Under the pieces are notes generated by a model. That model was not told where the DNA came from and searched no databases. It worked only from the letters and a program-made list of their open reading frames with translations. The translations under genes were made by a program, and so were the position numbers. From NCBI GenBank assembly GCA_964631605.1, contig CAZVYG010000137.1:1-7499 (forward strand): DNA of 7,499 nt, written 5' to 3'. Shown in pieces: positions 1 through 5,732 of the stretch. This DNA comes from JARKQH01 sp964631605 (GTDB lineage Bacteria > Verrucomicrobiota > Verrucomicrobiia > Limisphaerales > UBA8199). Numbering within the stretch: position 1 is the first letter of the stretch; each line of letters begins with the position of its first letter.

Positions 1-366
1 GGCCACCGAGAGGTAGGTGATTCGTCCCGCCCCGAACAGGCAAAGCCGGTAGTACAGGTAGTCAATCGGCTTCAGGACAAACTGGCTGATCTGCCCGTCC
101 TTGATGTCTGCGGCGATCTGCCAGTCATCCTCATTCACCGCCGTCAGCGCGTCCACCACCGTAATCAGCAGGTAGTAGGAAATCATCTGCGCCAGCGTGT
201 AGGTCCCCACCAGCCCATCCGCCGGCTTGTCCGCGTAGATCGTCCGCCACACATACAGAATGGCTACCAGCGGAATCAGCCCAAACAAGGCGCGGGCCAG
301 AAAATTGAAGCGGTAGGTGAGGTTGTTCTGGATGCCAATCCCCACAACATGCCAATACTTTTTCAT
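1..366 (-). CDS. ABC-2 type transporter permease, N-terminal part (runs off the window)
   Basis: This gene encodes the first 122 residues of an integral membrane permease; the 3' part lies beyond the left edge. The protein begins MKKYWHVVGIGIQNNLTYRF, has hydrophobic segments at about residues 23-40 and 56-73, and continues with DIKDGQISQFVLKPIDY (residues 88-103). The order YRxxF, then GxYTxxQMISYY, then DIKxGxxSxxxLKPxxY matches what I know of the ABC-2 membrane family formerly called DUF990, which pairs with a separate ATPase in efflux-type ABC transporters. No ATPase gene is seen here, so it would have to lie further left. The start is ATG at 366. The purine run GGAAGG touches this ATG directly, which is too close for a normal ribosome binding site, and the ATG overlaps the TGA of the micro-ORF upstream. 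Translational coupling is therefore plausible. The substrate cannot be inferred. Confidence 0.85.
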   Translation of the reverse strand, partial: MKKYWHVVGIGIQNNLTYRFNFLARALFGLIPLVAILYVWRTIYADKPADGLVGTYTLAQMISYYLLITVVDALTAVNEDDWQIAADIKDGQISQFVLKPIDYLYYRLCLFGAGRITYLSVA

Positions 367-461
367 CCTTCCAGCCATCGCTCCAGCATGTCCCGGCAGT
401 TTAGCGCCTTTTCCACCAGGTCCAGGGGCACATGGTAATACTGGTTCGAGGCCTCAAACAT
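363..461 (-). CDS. 32-residue micro-ORF overlapping the ABC permease start
   Basis: This is a short reading frame, too small for usual ORF thresholds. It starts at ATG 461, has protein-like composition (begins MFEASNQYYHVP, ends DMLERWLEG) and stops at TGA 365-363, which overlaps the permease ATG (366-364) as ATGA. The overlap favours a translated, coupled ORF. No clear Shine-Dalgarno precedes it. The frame stays open about 19 codons further upstream, back to a TGA, but without ATG, GTG or TTG. A second ATG at 484-482 in another frame reads MELMYPGQ. A one-base indel near 460 would join that to the C-terminal part, giving a slightly longer protein, so a frameshifted or decayed gene is an alternative. 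I do not recognise the sequence; it could be the tail of a lost upstream gene, such as the transporter ATPase. Confidence 0.45.
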   Translation of the reverse strand: MFEASNQYYHVPLDLVEKALNCRDMLERWLEG

Positions 462-576
462 TGGCCGGGGTACATCAATTCCATGACGTTTGCGACCGGG
501 GTTTATTCGAGAAAAAAATCAGCAAAATCCCCTTGCCGGATGAACATCTTCGCCGCGGTTGCGTCTGGTTCATTGT
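462..576. promoter_or_regulatory. Divergent intergenic region between micro-ORF/permease and Pro/Val-rich gene
   Basis: These 115 bases separate outward-facing genes and should hold promoters for both directions. The only visible landmark is an AT-rich patch at about 500-530 (TTTATTCGAGAAAAAAATCA) in an otherwise GC-rich setting. I could not find a -35/-10 pair with good spacing on either strand, so the promoter assignment rests on gene geometry alone. Confidence 0.35.
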
Positions 577-942
577 ATGAAAAAAATATGGTTCCTGTTG
601 TGCTTCGGCTGCCTCAGCGTTTCGCAAGCGGCGGTGCAAGTCAACATTGGCATTGGCATCCCGTTGCCGGTATCCCCGGTAGTCGTGGCCGCTCCCCCGG
701 CGGTGGTGGTTGAGCCTCCGCCGGTCCGGGTGGTTGTTCCGGTCGCGGTGGTTCCGGCGGCGCCAGTGTGTGCGCCGGCGCCGGTCGTCGTCGCCCCTCC
801 TCCGCCTCCCGTCGTGTGTATGCCGCCGCCGCGGGTTGTCGTGGCCGCGCCGCCGGTGTACGTGGGCCATTATGGGCCTTATCGGTTCTGGCGGCCTGCG
901 CCCGTCGTGCGCGTTCACGCCGGCTCGCATCATTGCCGCTAG
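577..942 (+). CDS. Exported proline/valine-rich basic protein, unknown function
   Basis: The product is a 121-residue protein with a clear Sec signal: MKKIWFLLCFGCLSVSQA followed by A, with a charged n-region, a hydrophobic core and a likely cleavage after residue 18. The mature part is built of Val and Pro runs. VVVAAPP occurs twice (about residues 35-41 and 88-93), with VVVPVAVVP and VVVAPPPPPVV in between. The tail GHYGPYRFWRP (98-107) is aromatic and ends in HAGSHHC plus R. The only acidic residue is E46, so the mature protein is basic. I know this style of small exported protein from several Gram-negative phyla, where it is annotated as hypothetical, and no function should be assigned. 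ATG 577 was chosen because it gives a textbook signal peptide; TTG 559 would add six residues and spoil the n-region. No Shine-Dalgarno is visible. An antisense Arg-rich frame is a composition shadow. Confidence 0.75.
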   Translation: MKKIWFLLCFGCLSVSQAAVQVNIGIGIPLPVSPVVVAAPPAVVVEPPPVRVVVPVAVVPAAPVCAPAPVVVAPPPPPVVCMPPPRVVVAAPPVYVGHYGPYRFWRPAPVVRVHAGSHHCR

Positions 943-951
943 AAATGCCGC

Positions 952-994
952 TTGACCGCGGCAGGGAGATGTGTCACTCCCTTTTAACGGTCAA
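952..994 (+). terminator. Compound inverted repeat, possible terminator of the Pro/Val-rich gene
   Basis: Two nested inverted repeats lie 9 bases after the TAG of the upstream gene. The outer arms are TTGACCG (952-958) and CGGTCAA (988-994). The inner arms are AGGGAG (963-968) and CTCCCT (977-982) with an 8-base loop. The inner stem is followed by TTT, which fits a weak intrinsic terminator on the plus strand. The outer palindrome has no T-tract and could equally be a protein binding site ahead of the methyltransferase gene. The inverted repeats are directly visible; the role is inferred. Confidence 0.45.
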
Positions 995-1001
995 AATCTG
1001 A

Positions 1002-1733
1002 ATGAGTCGTCTTGACACAACCATTGTTCTTTCCAAAGAACCCAGCCCCCAATCGGGGGCTGCGGAACGCAACGGGGGCCGCGAGGCCCCTGGTCCTGTC
1101 AAGGACTTTCGCTGTGAGGCTTCCGCTTCCGGCCAGGCCGCGGGCCGGGTTGGCGGCGCCTGCAAGAGCCTGGCCAGCTACGTGCATTTTTTCCTGGCCG
1201 GACTGATTCACCAGGGGCAAACGGGAGGGATTATTCCGTCCCAGCGCTTTCTGATTGATAAAATGATTGCACCGGTTCCGCCCGACCACACCGGCCGGGT
1301 GATCGAACTGGGCTCCGGCAGCGGCGCCTTGACGGTCCGTTTGGCGGCCCGCTGTTCGCAAGCTCGCATTTTGGCATGCGAGATTAATCCCACGCTCGCA
1401 CGCGACACGGAGCATAACCTCGCCCGGGTGGGCCTGCAGGGTCGCGTCCAGGTCGCCTGCGAACCAGCCAGCGCCGTGCTGGCCCGGTTGCGACATCACC
1501 AGGAGCGGGTGGATTACATTATCTCCGGCATTCCTCTTGGCACGCTGGATGGGGAACAAGCGCTGGAATTGATCCGGGATATTCACCGCACCCTTTCGCC
1601 CGGTGGTTGGTACGTCCAGTTCCAACATTCCCTGCTGGACCGCAAGAAAATTGAAACCACCTTCTCAGCCCTTCGCACCGTCCCCGTCCTCTTCAACTTT
1701 CCCCCGGCGGTGATCTACTACGCGCAGAAATGA
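1002..1733 (+). CDS. PmtA-like class I SAM-dependent methyltransferase (start uncertain)
   Basis: The longest frame gives 243 residues. From about residue 56 it follows the pattern I know for phospholipid N-methyltransferases of the PmtA type and their relatives. A short hydrophobic helix (YVHFFLAGLIHQ, 60-71) is followed by QTGGIIPSQRFLIDKMI, SAM motif I ELGSGSG (102-108), acidic E127 in CEINP, motif IV DYIISGIPL (171-179), LSPGGWYVQF (198-207) and a C-terminal FNFPPAVIYY. Such enzymes methylate phosphatidylethanolamine at the membrane; the exact substrate here is unproven, and pipelines may label it an rRNA adenine methyltransferase-like protein. The first 50-odd residues look unlike the family. 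They are low complexity, the first 13 codons are poor in G/C at position three, and they lie on tandem hairpins. GTG at 1182 (V61) would give a 183-residue protein close to family length, although it trims the family's N-terminal helix. ATG 1002 has no Shine-Dalgarno. Confidence 0.8.
   Translation: MSRLDTTIVLSKEPSPQSGAAERNGGREAPGPVKDFRCEASASGQAAGRVGGACKSLASYVHFFLAGLIHQGQTGGIIPSQRFLIDKMIAPVPPDHTGRVIELGSGSGALTVRLAARCSQARILACEINPTLARDTEHNLARVGLQGRVQVACEPASAVLARLRHHQERVDYIISGIPLGTLDGEQALELIRDIHRTLSPGGWYVQFQHSLLDRKKIETTFSALRTVPVLFNFPPAVIYYAQK
1026..1148 (+). other. Tandem hairpin array, candidate structured RNA leader
   Basis: A run of perfect inverted repeats sits almost end to end. (1) GTTCTTT/AAAGAAC at 1026-1041. 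(2) AGCCCCC-AATC-GGGGGCT at 1044-1061. (3) TGCG-GAA-CGCA at 1061-1071, sharing one base with (2). (4) GGGGCC-GCGA-GGCCCC at 1075-1090, whose GCGA is a GNRA-type tetraloop, extendable by a G-T pair. (5) GTCCT-GTCA-AGGAC at 1093-1106. After a gap comes (6) CCGGCC/GGCCGG at 1129-1148. A perfect TTGACA at 1012-1017 lies just upstream but has no good -10 partner. The array coincides with the atypical N-terminal extension of the methyltransferase frame. It does not match the SAM riboswitch cores I remember. Its function is unknown; a cis-regulatory leader or a palindromic insertion are the main options. Confidence 0.5.
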
Positions 1734-1759
1734 CCCCGAACGGCGGCCCCGCATCAATC

Positions 1760-2230
1760 ATGAACCGAAACCCCCTTGTCGCCAAAGCCATGGCGAATTC
1801 CTTCGTTGGCGCCCTCCTCATTCTGACGCTGGCCGCGTGCAGCCAGAAGCCCTCCGATTCTCCACCTTCCGACACCGCCACCAACCCTGCGGCCGCACCC
1901 ACGGCCACTCCGGCGCCTCGCCCCGAATTCTTGAAATTAGTGGGAAAGTGGGAACGGCCGGACGGAGGTTACGTGCTCGAAATCCGAAGCGTGGATGCCG
2001 CGGGCAACATGGAGGCGGGCTATTTTAATCCAGACCCCATCCGGGTTTCGAAGGCCCTGGCCATTCAGGACGGCGTCACGACCAAGGTCTTTATCGAGTT
2101 GCGTGACGTGAATTATCCCGGCTGCACCTACAGCCTCACTTACGACCCCCAAACGGACCAGCTCCACGGTCAATACTTTCAGGCGGCTGTGGAACAGACC
2201 TACGACATCGCCTTTGCCCGCCTGAAATAA
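1760..2230 (+). CDS. Small lipoprotein with conserved C-terminal domain, function unknown
   Basis: The product is 156 residues and is predicted to be lipid-anchored. A signal peptide with R3 and K9 and a hydrophobic stretch (about 15-26) ends in the lipobox LAAC, making C27 the acylated cysteine. A Pro/Ala/Thr-rich linker (28-54) follows, then a single domain (57-156) containing LVGKWERPDGGYVLEIRSVD, AGYFNPDPI and FIELRDVNYPGCTYSLTYDP. I recall similar domains in hypothetical proteins of Gram-negative bacteria; the spacing suggests an antiparallel beta-barrel or lipocalin-like fold, which is inference. ATG 1760 was chosen because it gives a normal n-region. ATG 1730 is in frame, overlaps the methyltransferase stop as ATGA and would add ten residues, so coupled initiation there is a real alternative. 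Proximity suggests co-transcription with the methyltransferase. The gene is convergent with prmA, 37 bases away, and I see no strong terminator hairpin between them. Confidence 0.75.
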   Translation: MNRNPLVAKAMANSFVGALLILTLAACSQKPSDSPPSDTATNPAAAPTATPAPRPEFLKLVGKWERPDGGYVLEIRSVDAAGNMEAGYFNPDPIRVSKALAIQDGVTTKVFIELRDVNYPGCTYSLTYDPQTDQLHGQYFQAAVEQTYDIAFARLK

Positions 2231-2267
2231 GGCGCCTTCCAATGCCGTCCTTCACGCCCCGCGCTGA

Positions 2268-3230
2268 TCATTTTCGGCGGTCGGTCTCGTTTTTCCAAAC
2301 CAGTGCACCGGACCGCCATTCATTCCTGGCGCGGCTTGCAACCAGCCGAAGCCCCGCTGCTTTATAGTGGTTGACGACCTGCTCAAACTCGCTGCGCAGA
2401 ATCCCGGCCAACACCAGGCACCCCTCTTTCGCCACTTGCGCGACGATGCGGTCCCGCTCCTCCAGCAATAGGTTGGCTATCAGGTTGGCGCAAACCAGTT
2501 GATGGCGCCGGCTTGGCGCCAGGGAGAGCTCACGCACATCACCCCGGCTGAACCGGATGCGTTCCAGCACGCCATTCGCCCGCGCATTCGCCCGCGCCAC
2601 ACGCACGGCCTCCGGGTCGCAGTCAAACGCGGTTACGGGGTGGTAACCCAGTCTTGCGGCCGCCATCGCCAGAATGCCCGAGCCGGTGCCAATATCCAGC
2701 AAAGCCTGCCGCGCCCGCGCCACGCGCCGAAGCACCACCTGCTCCAGACAAAACTCCGTCGTCGGGTGATGCCCGGTGCCGAAGCTCAGCCCCGGATCAA
2801 CCACCAACACGACCTGTCCGCGGCGGCCGCGCCTGGCACTCCAACTCGGCTTGACCAGCACGCGGCCCGCAATCTCAAGCGGCCTAAAATGGTGTTTCCA
2901 AGCCTCCGCCCAATCTCGGTGACGGAGCCGTGTGAGCCTCAAGAAACTTCGCTGCGGCCCGGTCCCGCGGCCTTGTCCCCAGGGGCCGACGCCCGGCTCT
3001 TCTTCCTTCACCATCCCTTTCCGGCGAAGTGCCTGACTTATTTCATGCTGCGTCCGCGGCCAGTCAGGCGGCTTCTCCTGGAGGTAGAGGCTCACCGTGC
3101 AAAGCCCCGTCTCCAGATCCGTATAGCTGGCGGACGGGGCATTGAAATGGGCGCCGAGCCACTCGGTTGCCTGCGCTTCCACCTCCGGCCTCACCACCAG
3201 CGAAACGCGCCATAAATTTCTGGGTTTCAT
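2268..3230 (-). CDS. prmA: Ribosomal protein L11 methyltransferase
   Basis: PrmA uses SAM to methylate lysines and the N-terminal amine of ribosomal protein L11 in the cytoplasm. The 320-residue product carries the family pattern: an N-terminal substrate-recognition domain (about 1-70), W107-AEAWKHHFRPLEI, the PrmA hallmark VDPGLSFGTGHHPTT (144-158), SAM motif I LDIGTGSG (178-185), acidic FDCDP (202-206), CANLIANLLL (247-256) and LVLAGIL (272-278). It is somewhat longer than the 293-residue E. coli enzyme, mainly because of a Gly/Glu-rich linker (about 74-92). ATG 3230 overlaps the TGA of the histidine phosphatase gene (ATGA), so it is the last gene of a coupled cluster. The longer open frame upstream of this ATG is a shadow of the phosphatase gene. 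Confidence 0.95.
   Translation of the reverse strand: MKPRNLWRVSLVVRPEVEAQATEWLGAHFNAPSASYTDLETGLCTVSLYLQEKPPDWPRTQHEISQALRRKGMVKEEEPGVGPWGQGRGTGPQRSFLRLTRLRHRDWAEAWKHHFRPLEIAGRVLVKPSWSARRGRRGQVVLVVDPGLSFGTGHHPTTEFCLEQVVLRRVARARQALLDIGTGSGILAMAAARLGYHPVTAFDCDPEAVRVARANARANGVLERIRFSRGDVRELSLAPSRRHQLVCANLIANLLLEERDRIVAQVAKEGCLVLAGILRSEFEQVVNHYKAAGLRLVASRARNEWRSGALVWKNETDRRK
2574..2597 (-). repeat. Perfect 12-bp tandem duplication inside prmA
   Basis: ATTCGCCCGCGC occurs twice back to back and encodes ARANARAN (residues 212-219 of PrmA). The family normally has a NAxxNG pattern here, so the protein length is not disturbed; the repeat may be a coincidence of codon choice over an already periodic helix. 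Confidence 0.6.
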
Positions 3231-3880
3231 TCCGCGCCGTCCCGCCAGGGGGTGAAATTGACCAGTTGCAGCTCGACCTGGTGGGGCAGACAGGCCACTC
3301 GCGTGAGGCTGGCATACTCGATCTGGAACGGCGCCATCCGCGACAGCGGCCAGTTGAGCAGCAGCGCCAGCAGCATGCGGATGACGCCTCCATGGCAGAA
3401 CACCGCAATGTCCTGCCCGGGATGCGACGCCAGCAGCGTCTGGAGGCAAGGGTGCAACCGCTCCTGCAGTCGCGCCGCATCCTCCGCGTGCGGGATGGTC
3501 GAGCGCTCGAGTTGGTCCAGCCACGAAAAGGGGCTCACGCCAAACTTCACCTGCACTTCATGCCAGGCCAGGCCGGTCCAGTCGCCAAAATCAACCTCGC
3601 GCAGCGCCGGCAGAGTGCACGGCGTGAGCGCGCAATGTTGCCGGAACGGCTGGAGGGTTTGCTGCACCCGCTTCATCGGGCTGGCATAAAGACCCTGAAA
3701 TGGGTGCGCCGCCAGATACCGGGCCAGGACTGCCGCCTGTTGCTCCCCCCGCGGCGACAGGTTCATGTCAATCCGCCCTCCAAACACGCCCTGGTAGGCC
3801 GCTTCCACCTCCGCGTGGCGAATCAGCCACAAGCGCGTGGCCCCTTCGTGCCGGGCTGGAACGCCCGCCGGCGGTTTCAT
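3227..3880 (-). CDS. Histidine phosphatase (phosphoglycerate mutase-like) family protein
   Basis: This is a 217-residue cytoplasmic phosphatase of the RHG superfamily, which forms a phosphohistidine intermediate. LWLIRHAE (17-24) supplies the catalytic H22 and R21, in the RHA variant of the RHG motif. LSPRGEQQA (41-49) and LYASPMKRVQQT (64-75) supply the second arginine, R71. LREVDFGDWTGL (93-104) carries the acidic residue E95, and FCHGGVIRML (161-170) the second histidine H163. Full length and complete motifs indicate an active enzyme. The REVDFGDWTG motif resembles CobC/GpmB-type small phosphatases (alpha-ribazole phosphate or sugar phosphates), but no cobalamin genes are nearby and the substrate is unassigned. 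Start ATG 3880 overlaps the rph stop and stop TGA 3229-3227 overlaps the prmA start, both as ATGA, so it sits as the coupled middle gene between two RNA/translation genes. Confidence 0.92.
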   Translation of the reverse strand: MKPPAGVPARHEGATRLWLIRHAEVEAAYQGVFGGRIDMNLSPRGEQQAAVLARYLAAHPFQGLYASPMKRVQQTLQPFRQHCALTPCTLPALREVDFGDWTGLAWHEVQVKFGVSPFSWLDQLERSTIPHAEDAARLQERLHPCLQTLLASHPGQDIAVFCHGGVIRMLLALLLNWPLSRMAPFQIEYASLTRVACLPHQVELQLVNFTPWRDGAE

Positions 3881-4656
3881 CGGTTCGCGGCCGCCTGAAC
3901 CGCTGTCGTTGCCTCTTCCTGAGCAGCGATAAGCTGCCGAATTCCAGCCTTGGCCAGCCGCAGCATCTCCGCCAACTGGGTCTCGCTGAAGGTGGCTTCC
4001 TCACCCGAGCCCTGCACTTCGATGAAATCCCCGGCCGAATTCATGACCACGTTAAAGTCAACGGCGGCGGCCACATCCTCGGTGTAGCAGAGGTCCAGCA
4101 GCGGCGTTTGGTTGACAATTCCCACGCTGACGGCCGCCACCGGATGAAGGAGGGGGTTGTCAGCCAGCCGGCCATCCGCCAGCAATTGCCTGACCGCCAG
4201 CGACAGCGCCACATAGGCGCCGGTGATTGCCGCGGTCCGCGTGCCTCCGTCCGCCTGCAACACGTCGCAGTCCACCCACAAGGTCCTGGCCCCGACTTTC
4301 TCGAGGTCAATGGCCGCCCGCATGGCCCGGCCAATCAGCCGCTGAATCTCCTGCGAACGCCCGTCAATCTTTCCCCGCGTGATGTCGCGCTGCTTTCGCT
4401 GCAGCGTCGAGTAGGGCAGCATCGAATACTCCGCCGTGATCCACCCCCCCGTCACACCCTGTTCCTTCATCCAGCGCGGAACGATTTCCTCGACCGTCAC
4501 CGCGCAAATCACTCGAGTGTTGCCCCATTCCACCAGCGTCGAACCCGCCGCGTGCGGGGCGATGTGATTCTGAAACCGCACGCGGCGCAGTTGGTCCGGT
4601 CGCCGCCCATCCGCCCTCGCTCCCGGCGAGGTTGCAACACTTTCGAGTGGGTCCAT
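3877..4656 (-). CDS. rph: Ribonuclease PH
   Basis: RNase PH is a phosphorolytic 3'-5' exoribonuclease that trims the 3' ends of tRNA precursors and other RNAs, working as a ring hexamer. The 259-residue product matches the usual family length closely. Visible motifs are ARADGRRPDQLR (13-24), GRSQEIQRLIGRAMRA (99-114), the phosphate/active-site segment DCDVLQADGGTRTAAITGA (129-147), LLDLCYTEDVAAAVDFNVVM (186-205) with the conserved acidic D188, D194 and D200, and IEVQGSGEEATFS (212-224). ATG 4656 was chosen because GGAA lies 6 bases upstream and the longer open frame upstream overlaps the DHH gene with a low-complexity Arg-rich stretch. The gene starts 13 bases after the DHH stop and its own stop overlaps the phosphatase start. 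Confidence 0.96.
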   Translation of the reverse strand: MDPLESVATSPGARADGRRPDQLRRVRFQNHIAPHAAGSTLVEWGNTRVICAVTVEEIVPRWMKEQGVTGGWITAEYSMLPYSTLQRKQRDITRGKIDGRSQEIQRLIGRAMRAAIDLEKVGARTLWVDCDVLQADGGTRTAAITGAYVALSLAVRQLLADGRLADNPLLHPVAAVSVGIVNQTPLLDLCYTEDVAAAVDFNVVMNSAGDFIEVQGSGEEATFSETQLAEMLRLAKAGIRQLIAAQEEATTAVQAAANR

Positions 4657-4669
4657 GTTACGTTCCAGA

Positions 4670-5653
4670 TTACGCACCTTCTGCGCCCGGGGCAACGCCG
4701 GGCAGAATCCCCCGCGCCCGTTCCGCCTCCGCCGCCGCAAACAACCCCTCGAGGCTGTTCACCTCCGGCTCCGGCTTGGGGTTCAATGCCTGTTTCAAAT
4801 AGTGGACGGCGTCCGGAATGCTCTTGATCGAACGGGGCAGGGTGGCCGCGCTGGCATTGGCGTGGCCGCCGCCGTGCAGCCGCTCCGCCACCTTCAAAGC
4901 CTCCCCGTTGCGGCTTCGGAGGCTGGCGATAATCACCCCGTTGGCCCGCCGAAACAAAGTCAGCAGCACCGGGTAGGATGTCGCCTGCTTCTCCAGTAAT
5001 TGGTGCACAATCAGATTGTTGTTGCCGATGACGGTCTCGACATACCCGACTCGGGGGGCAATCGGCTGGATGTTGGCCAGGCTCCACGCATACCCCACCG
5101 GATCCTCCACCTGCCGCTTGACCTCCATCACGCGCAGCAGGGGATTATCCAGCAATAACTCGATTTGGCCCCCGACCAGCGCGTGCAGGTTCCAAAACTG
5201 ATACGTCTTCACCAGGTTGGCGTAGTCGTTGGCCAGCACAAAATCCGGGTCCTCCTCCAGGAACAGGTCCGCCACGTTGTTCAAGTGCACCAGCCGGTCC
5301 AACGTCGGCGACCCCAACCCCTCCTGCTGGCACAGTTCGTAGCAAAGCAAGCCGGCGGACTTGTTGATATCATGAATCAGCCGCGCGTGTCGCGGCGCCA
5401 CCTCCGTCACGTGATGGTCAATCACCACCCAGTTCGGCTTGTCCATCCGCGGTTCAAAGGCGAAATCCGCCACCCAGCCCGATTTTTCCCGCAGTTCCCG
5501 CTGCCGCCAGAAGTTGTAGTTGCACGCCACCAGTGGAACCTCGGCATGGTAAATCTGGCGCGCCAGCCGCTGGAGCAGCACCCCGGAGATCAGGCCGTCC
5601 AGGTCACTCTCATGCGTGAGAATAACTTCAGGCCGTGGCAACATCTCAATCAT
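4670..5653 (-). CDS. DHH-family phosphoesterase (RecJ/NrnB-like)
   Basis: The product is a 327-residue protein of the DHH superfamily, manganese-dependent enzymes that degrade short oligonucleotides, cyclic dinucleotides or single-stranded nucleic acid. Motif I is THESDLDGLISG (13-24), motif II may include D63, the DHH signature is VVIDHH (76-81), an acidic D129 lies in LNNVADLF, and the C-terminal DHHA1-type motif is HGGGHANASA (260-269) after SLRSRNG (244-250). The THxSDLDG form of motif I recalls NrnB-like enzymes more than RecJ's DYDVDG, and the length excludes full RecJ. A role in nano-RNA or cyclic-dinucleotide turnover beside RNase PH is plausible but inferred. ATG 5653 was chosen, or ATG 5644 three codons later. 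The frame is open further upstream into the MFS gene, but those residues are Arg/Trp-rich shadow. The last 25 or so residues are Ala/Glu-rich. Confidence 0.88.
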   Translation of the reverse strand: MIEMLPRPEVILTHESDLDGLISGVLLQRLARQIYHAEVPLVACNYNFWRQRELREKSGWVADFAFEPRMDKPNWVVIDHHVTEVAPRHARLIHDINKSAGLLCYELCQQEGLGSPTLDRLVHLNNVADLFLEEDPDFVLANDYANLVKTYQFWNLHALVGGQIELLLDNPLLRVMEVKRQVEDPVGYAWSLANIQPIAPRVGYVETVIGNNNLIVHQLLEKQATSYPVLLTLFRRANGVIIASLRSRNGEALKVAERLHGGGHANASAATLPRSIKSIPDAVHYLKQALNPKPEPEVNSLEGLFAAAEAERARGILPGVAPGAEGA

Positions 5654-5732
5654 GGCCCCCAGCTTAGCGGTTCCCACCGTCCATGGCCAGCGCCGCTTTT
5701 CTCCCGGCTTTTCCTCCTCCCATGCCGTCAGA

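Noticed and set aside
475..933. Long Arg-rich open frame antisense to the Pro/Val-rich gene
   Set aside because: GTG/CCG-rich codons read backwards give Arg/His runs; there is no protein-like composition, and the plus frame has a clear signal peptide.
1012..1040. TTGACA as a -35 box for the methyltransferase gene
   Set aside because: It is a perfect -35 hexamer, but the sequence 17 bases downstream (AAAGAA) is a poor -10, so it is mentioned only as a landmark.
1020..1180. SAM riboswitch ahead of the methyltransferase
   Set aside because: The hairpins are simple tandem stems; I cannot find the conserved cores I remember for SAM or SAH riboswitch classes.
2209..2238. CGCCTT/AAGGCG inverted repeat and AAGGCGCCTT palindrome between lipoprotein and prmA
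   Set aside because: The loop is long or overlapping and there is no T-tract on either strand, so I do not call a bidirectional terminator.
3231..3524. N-terminal extension of the prmA frame by 98 residues
   Set aside because: It overlaps the histidine phosphatase gene, is Ala/Pro/Gly low complexity, and PrmA family sequence begins at ATG 3230.
4657..4740. 28-residue upstream extension of rph
   Set aside because: Arg-rich stretch overlapping the DHH gene; ATG 4656 has a spaced GGAA and matches family length.
3700..4827. Long plus-strand open frame of 375 codons opposite rph and the DHH gene
   Set aside because: Pro/Arg/His-rich composition typical of an antisense shadow in GC-rich DNA; the minus strand holds recognisable genes throughout.
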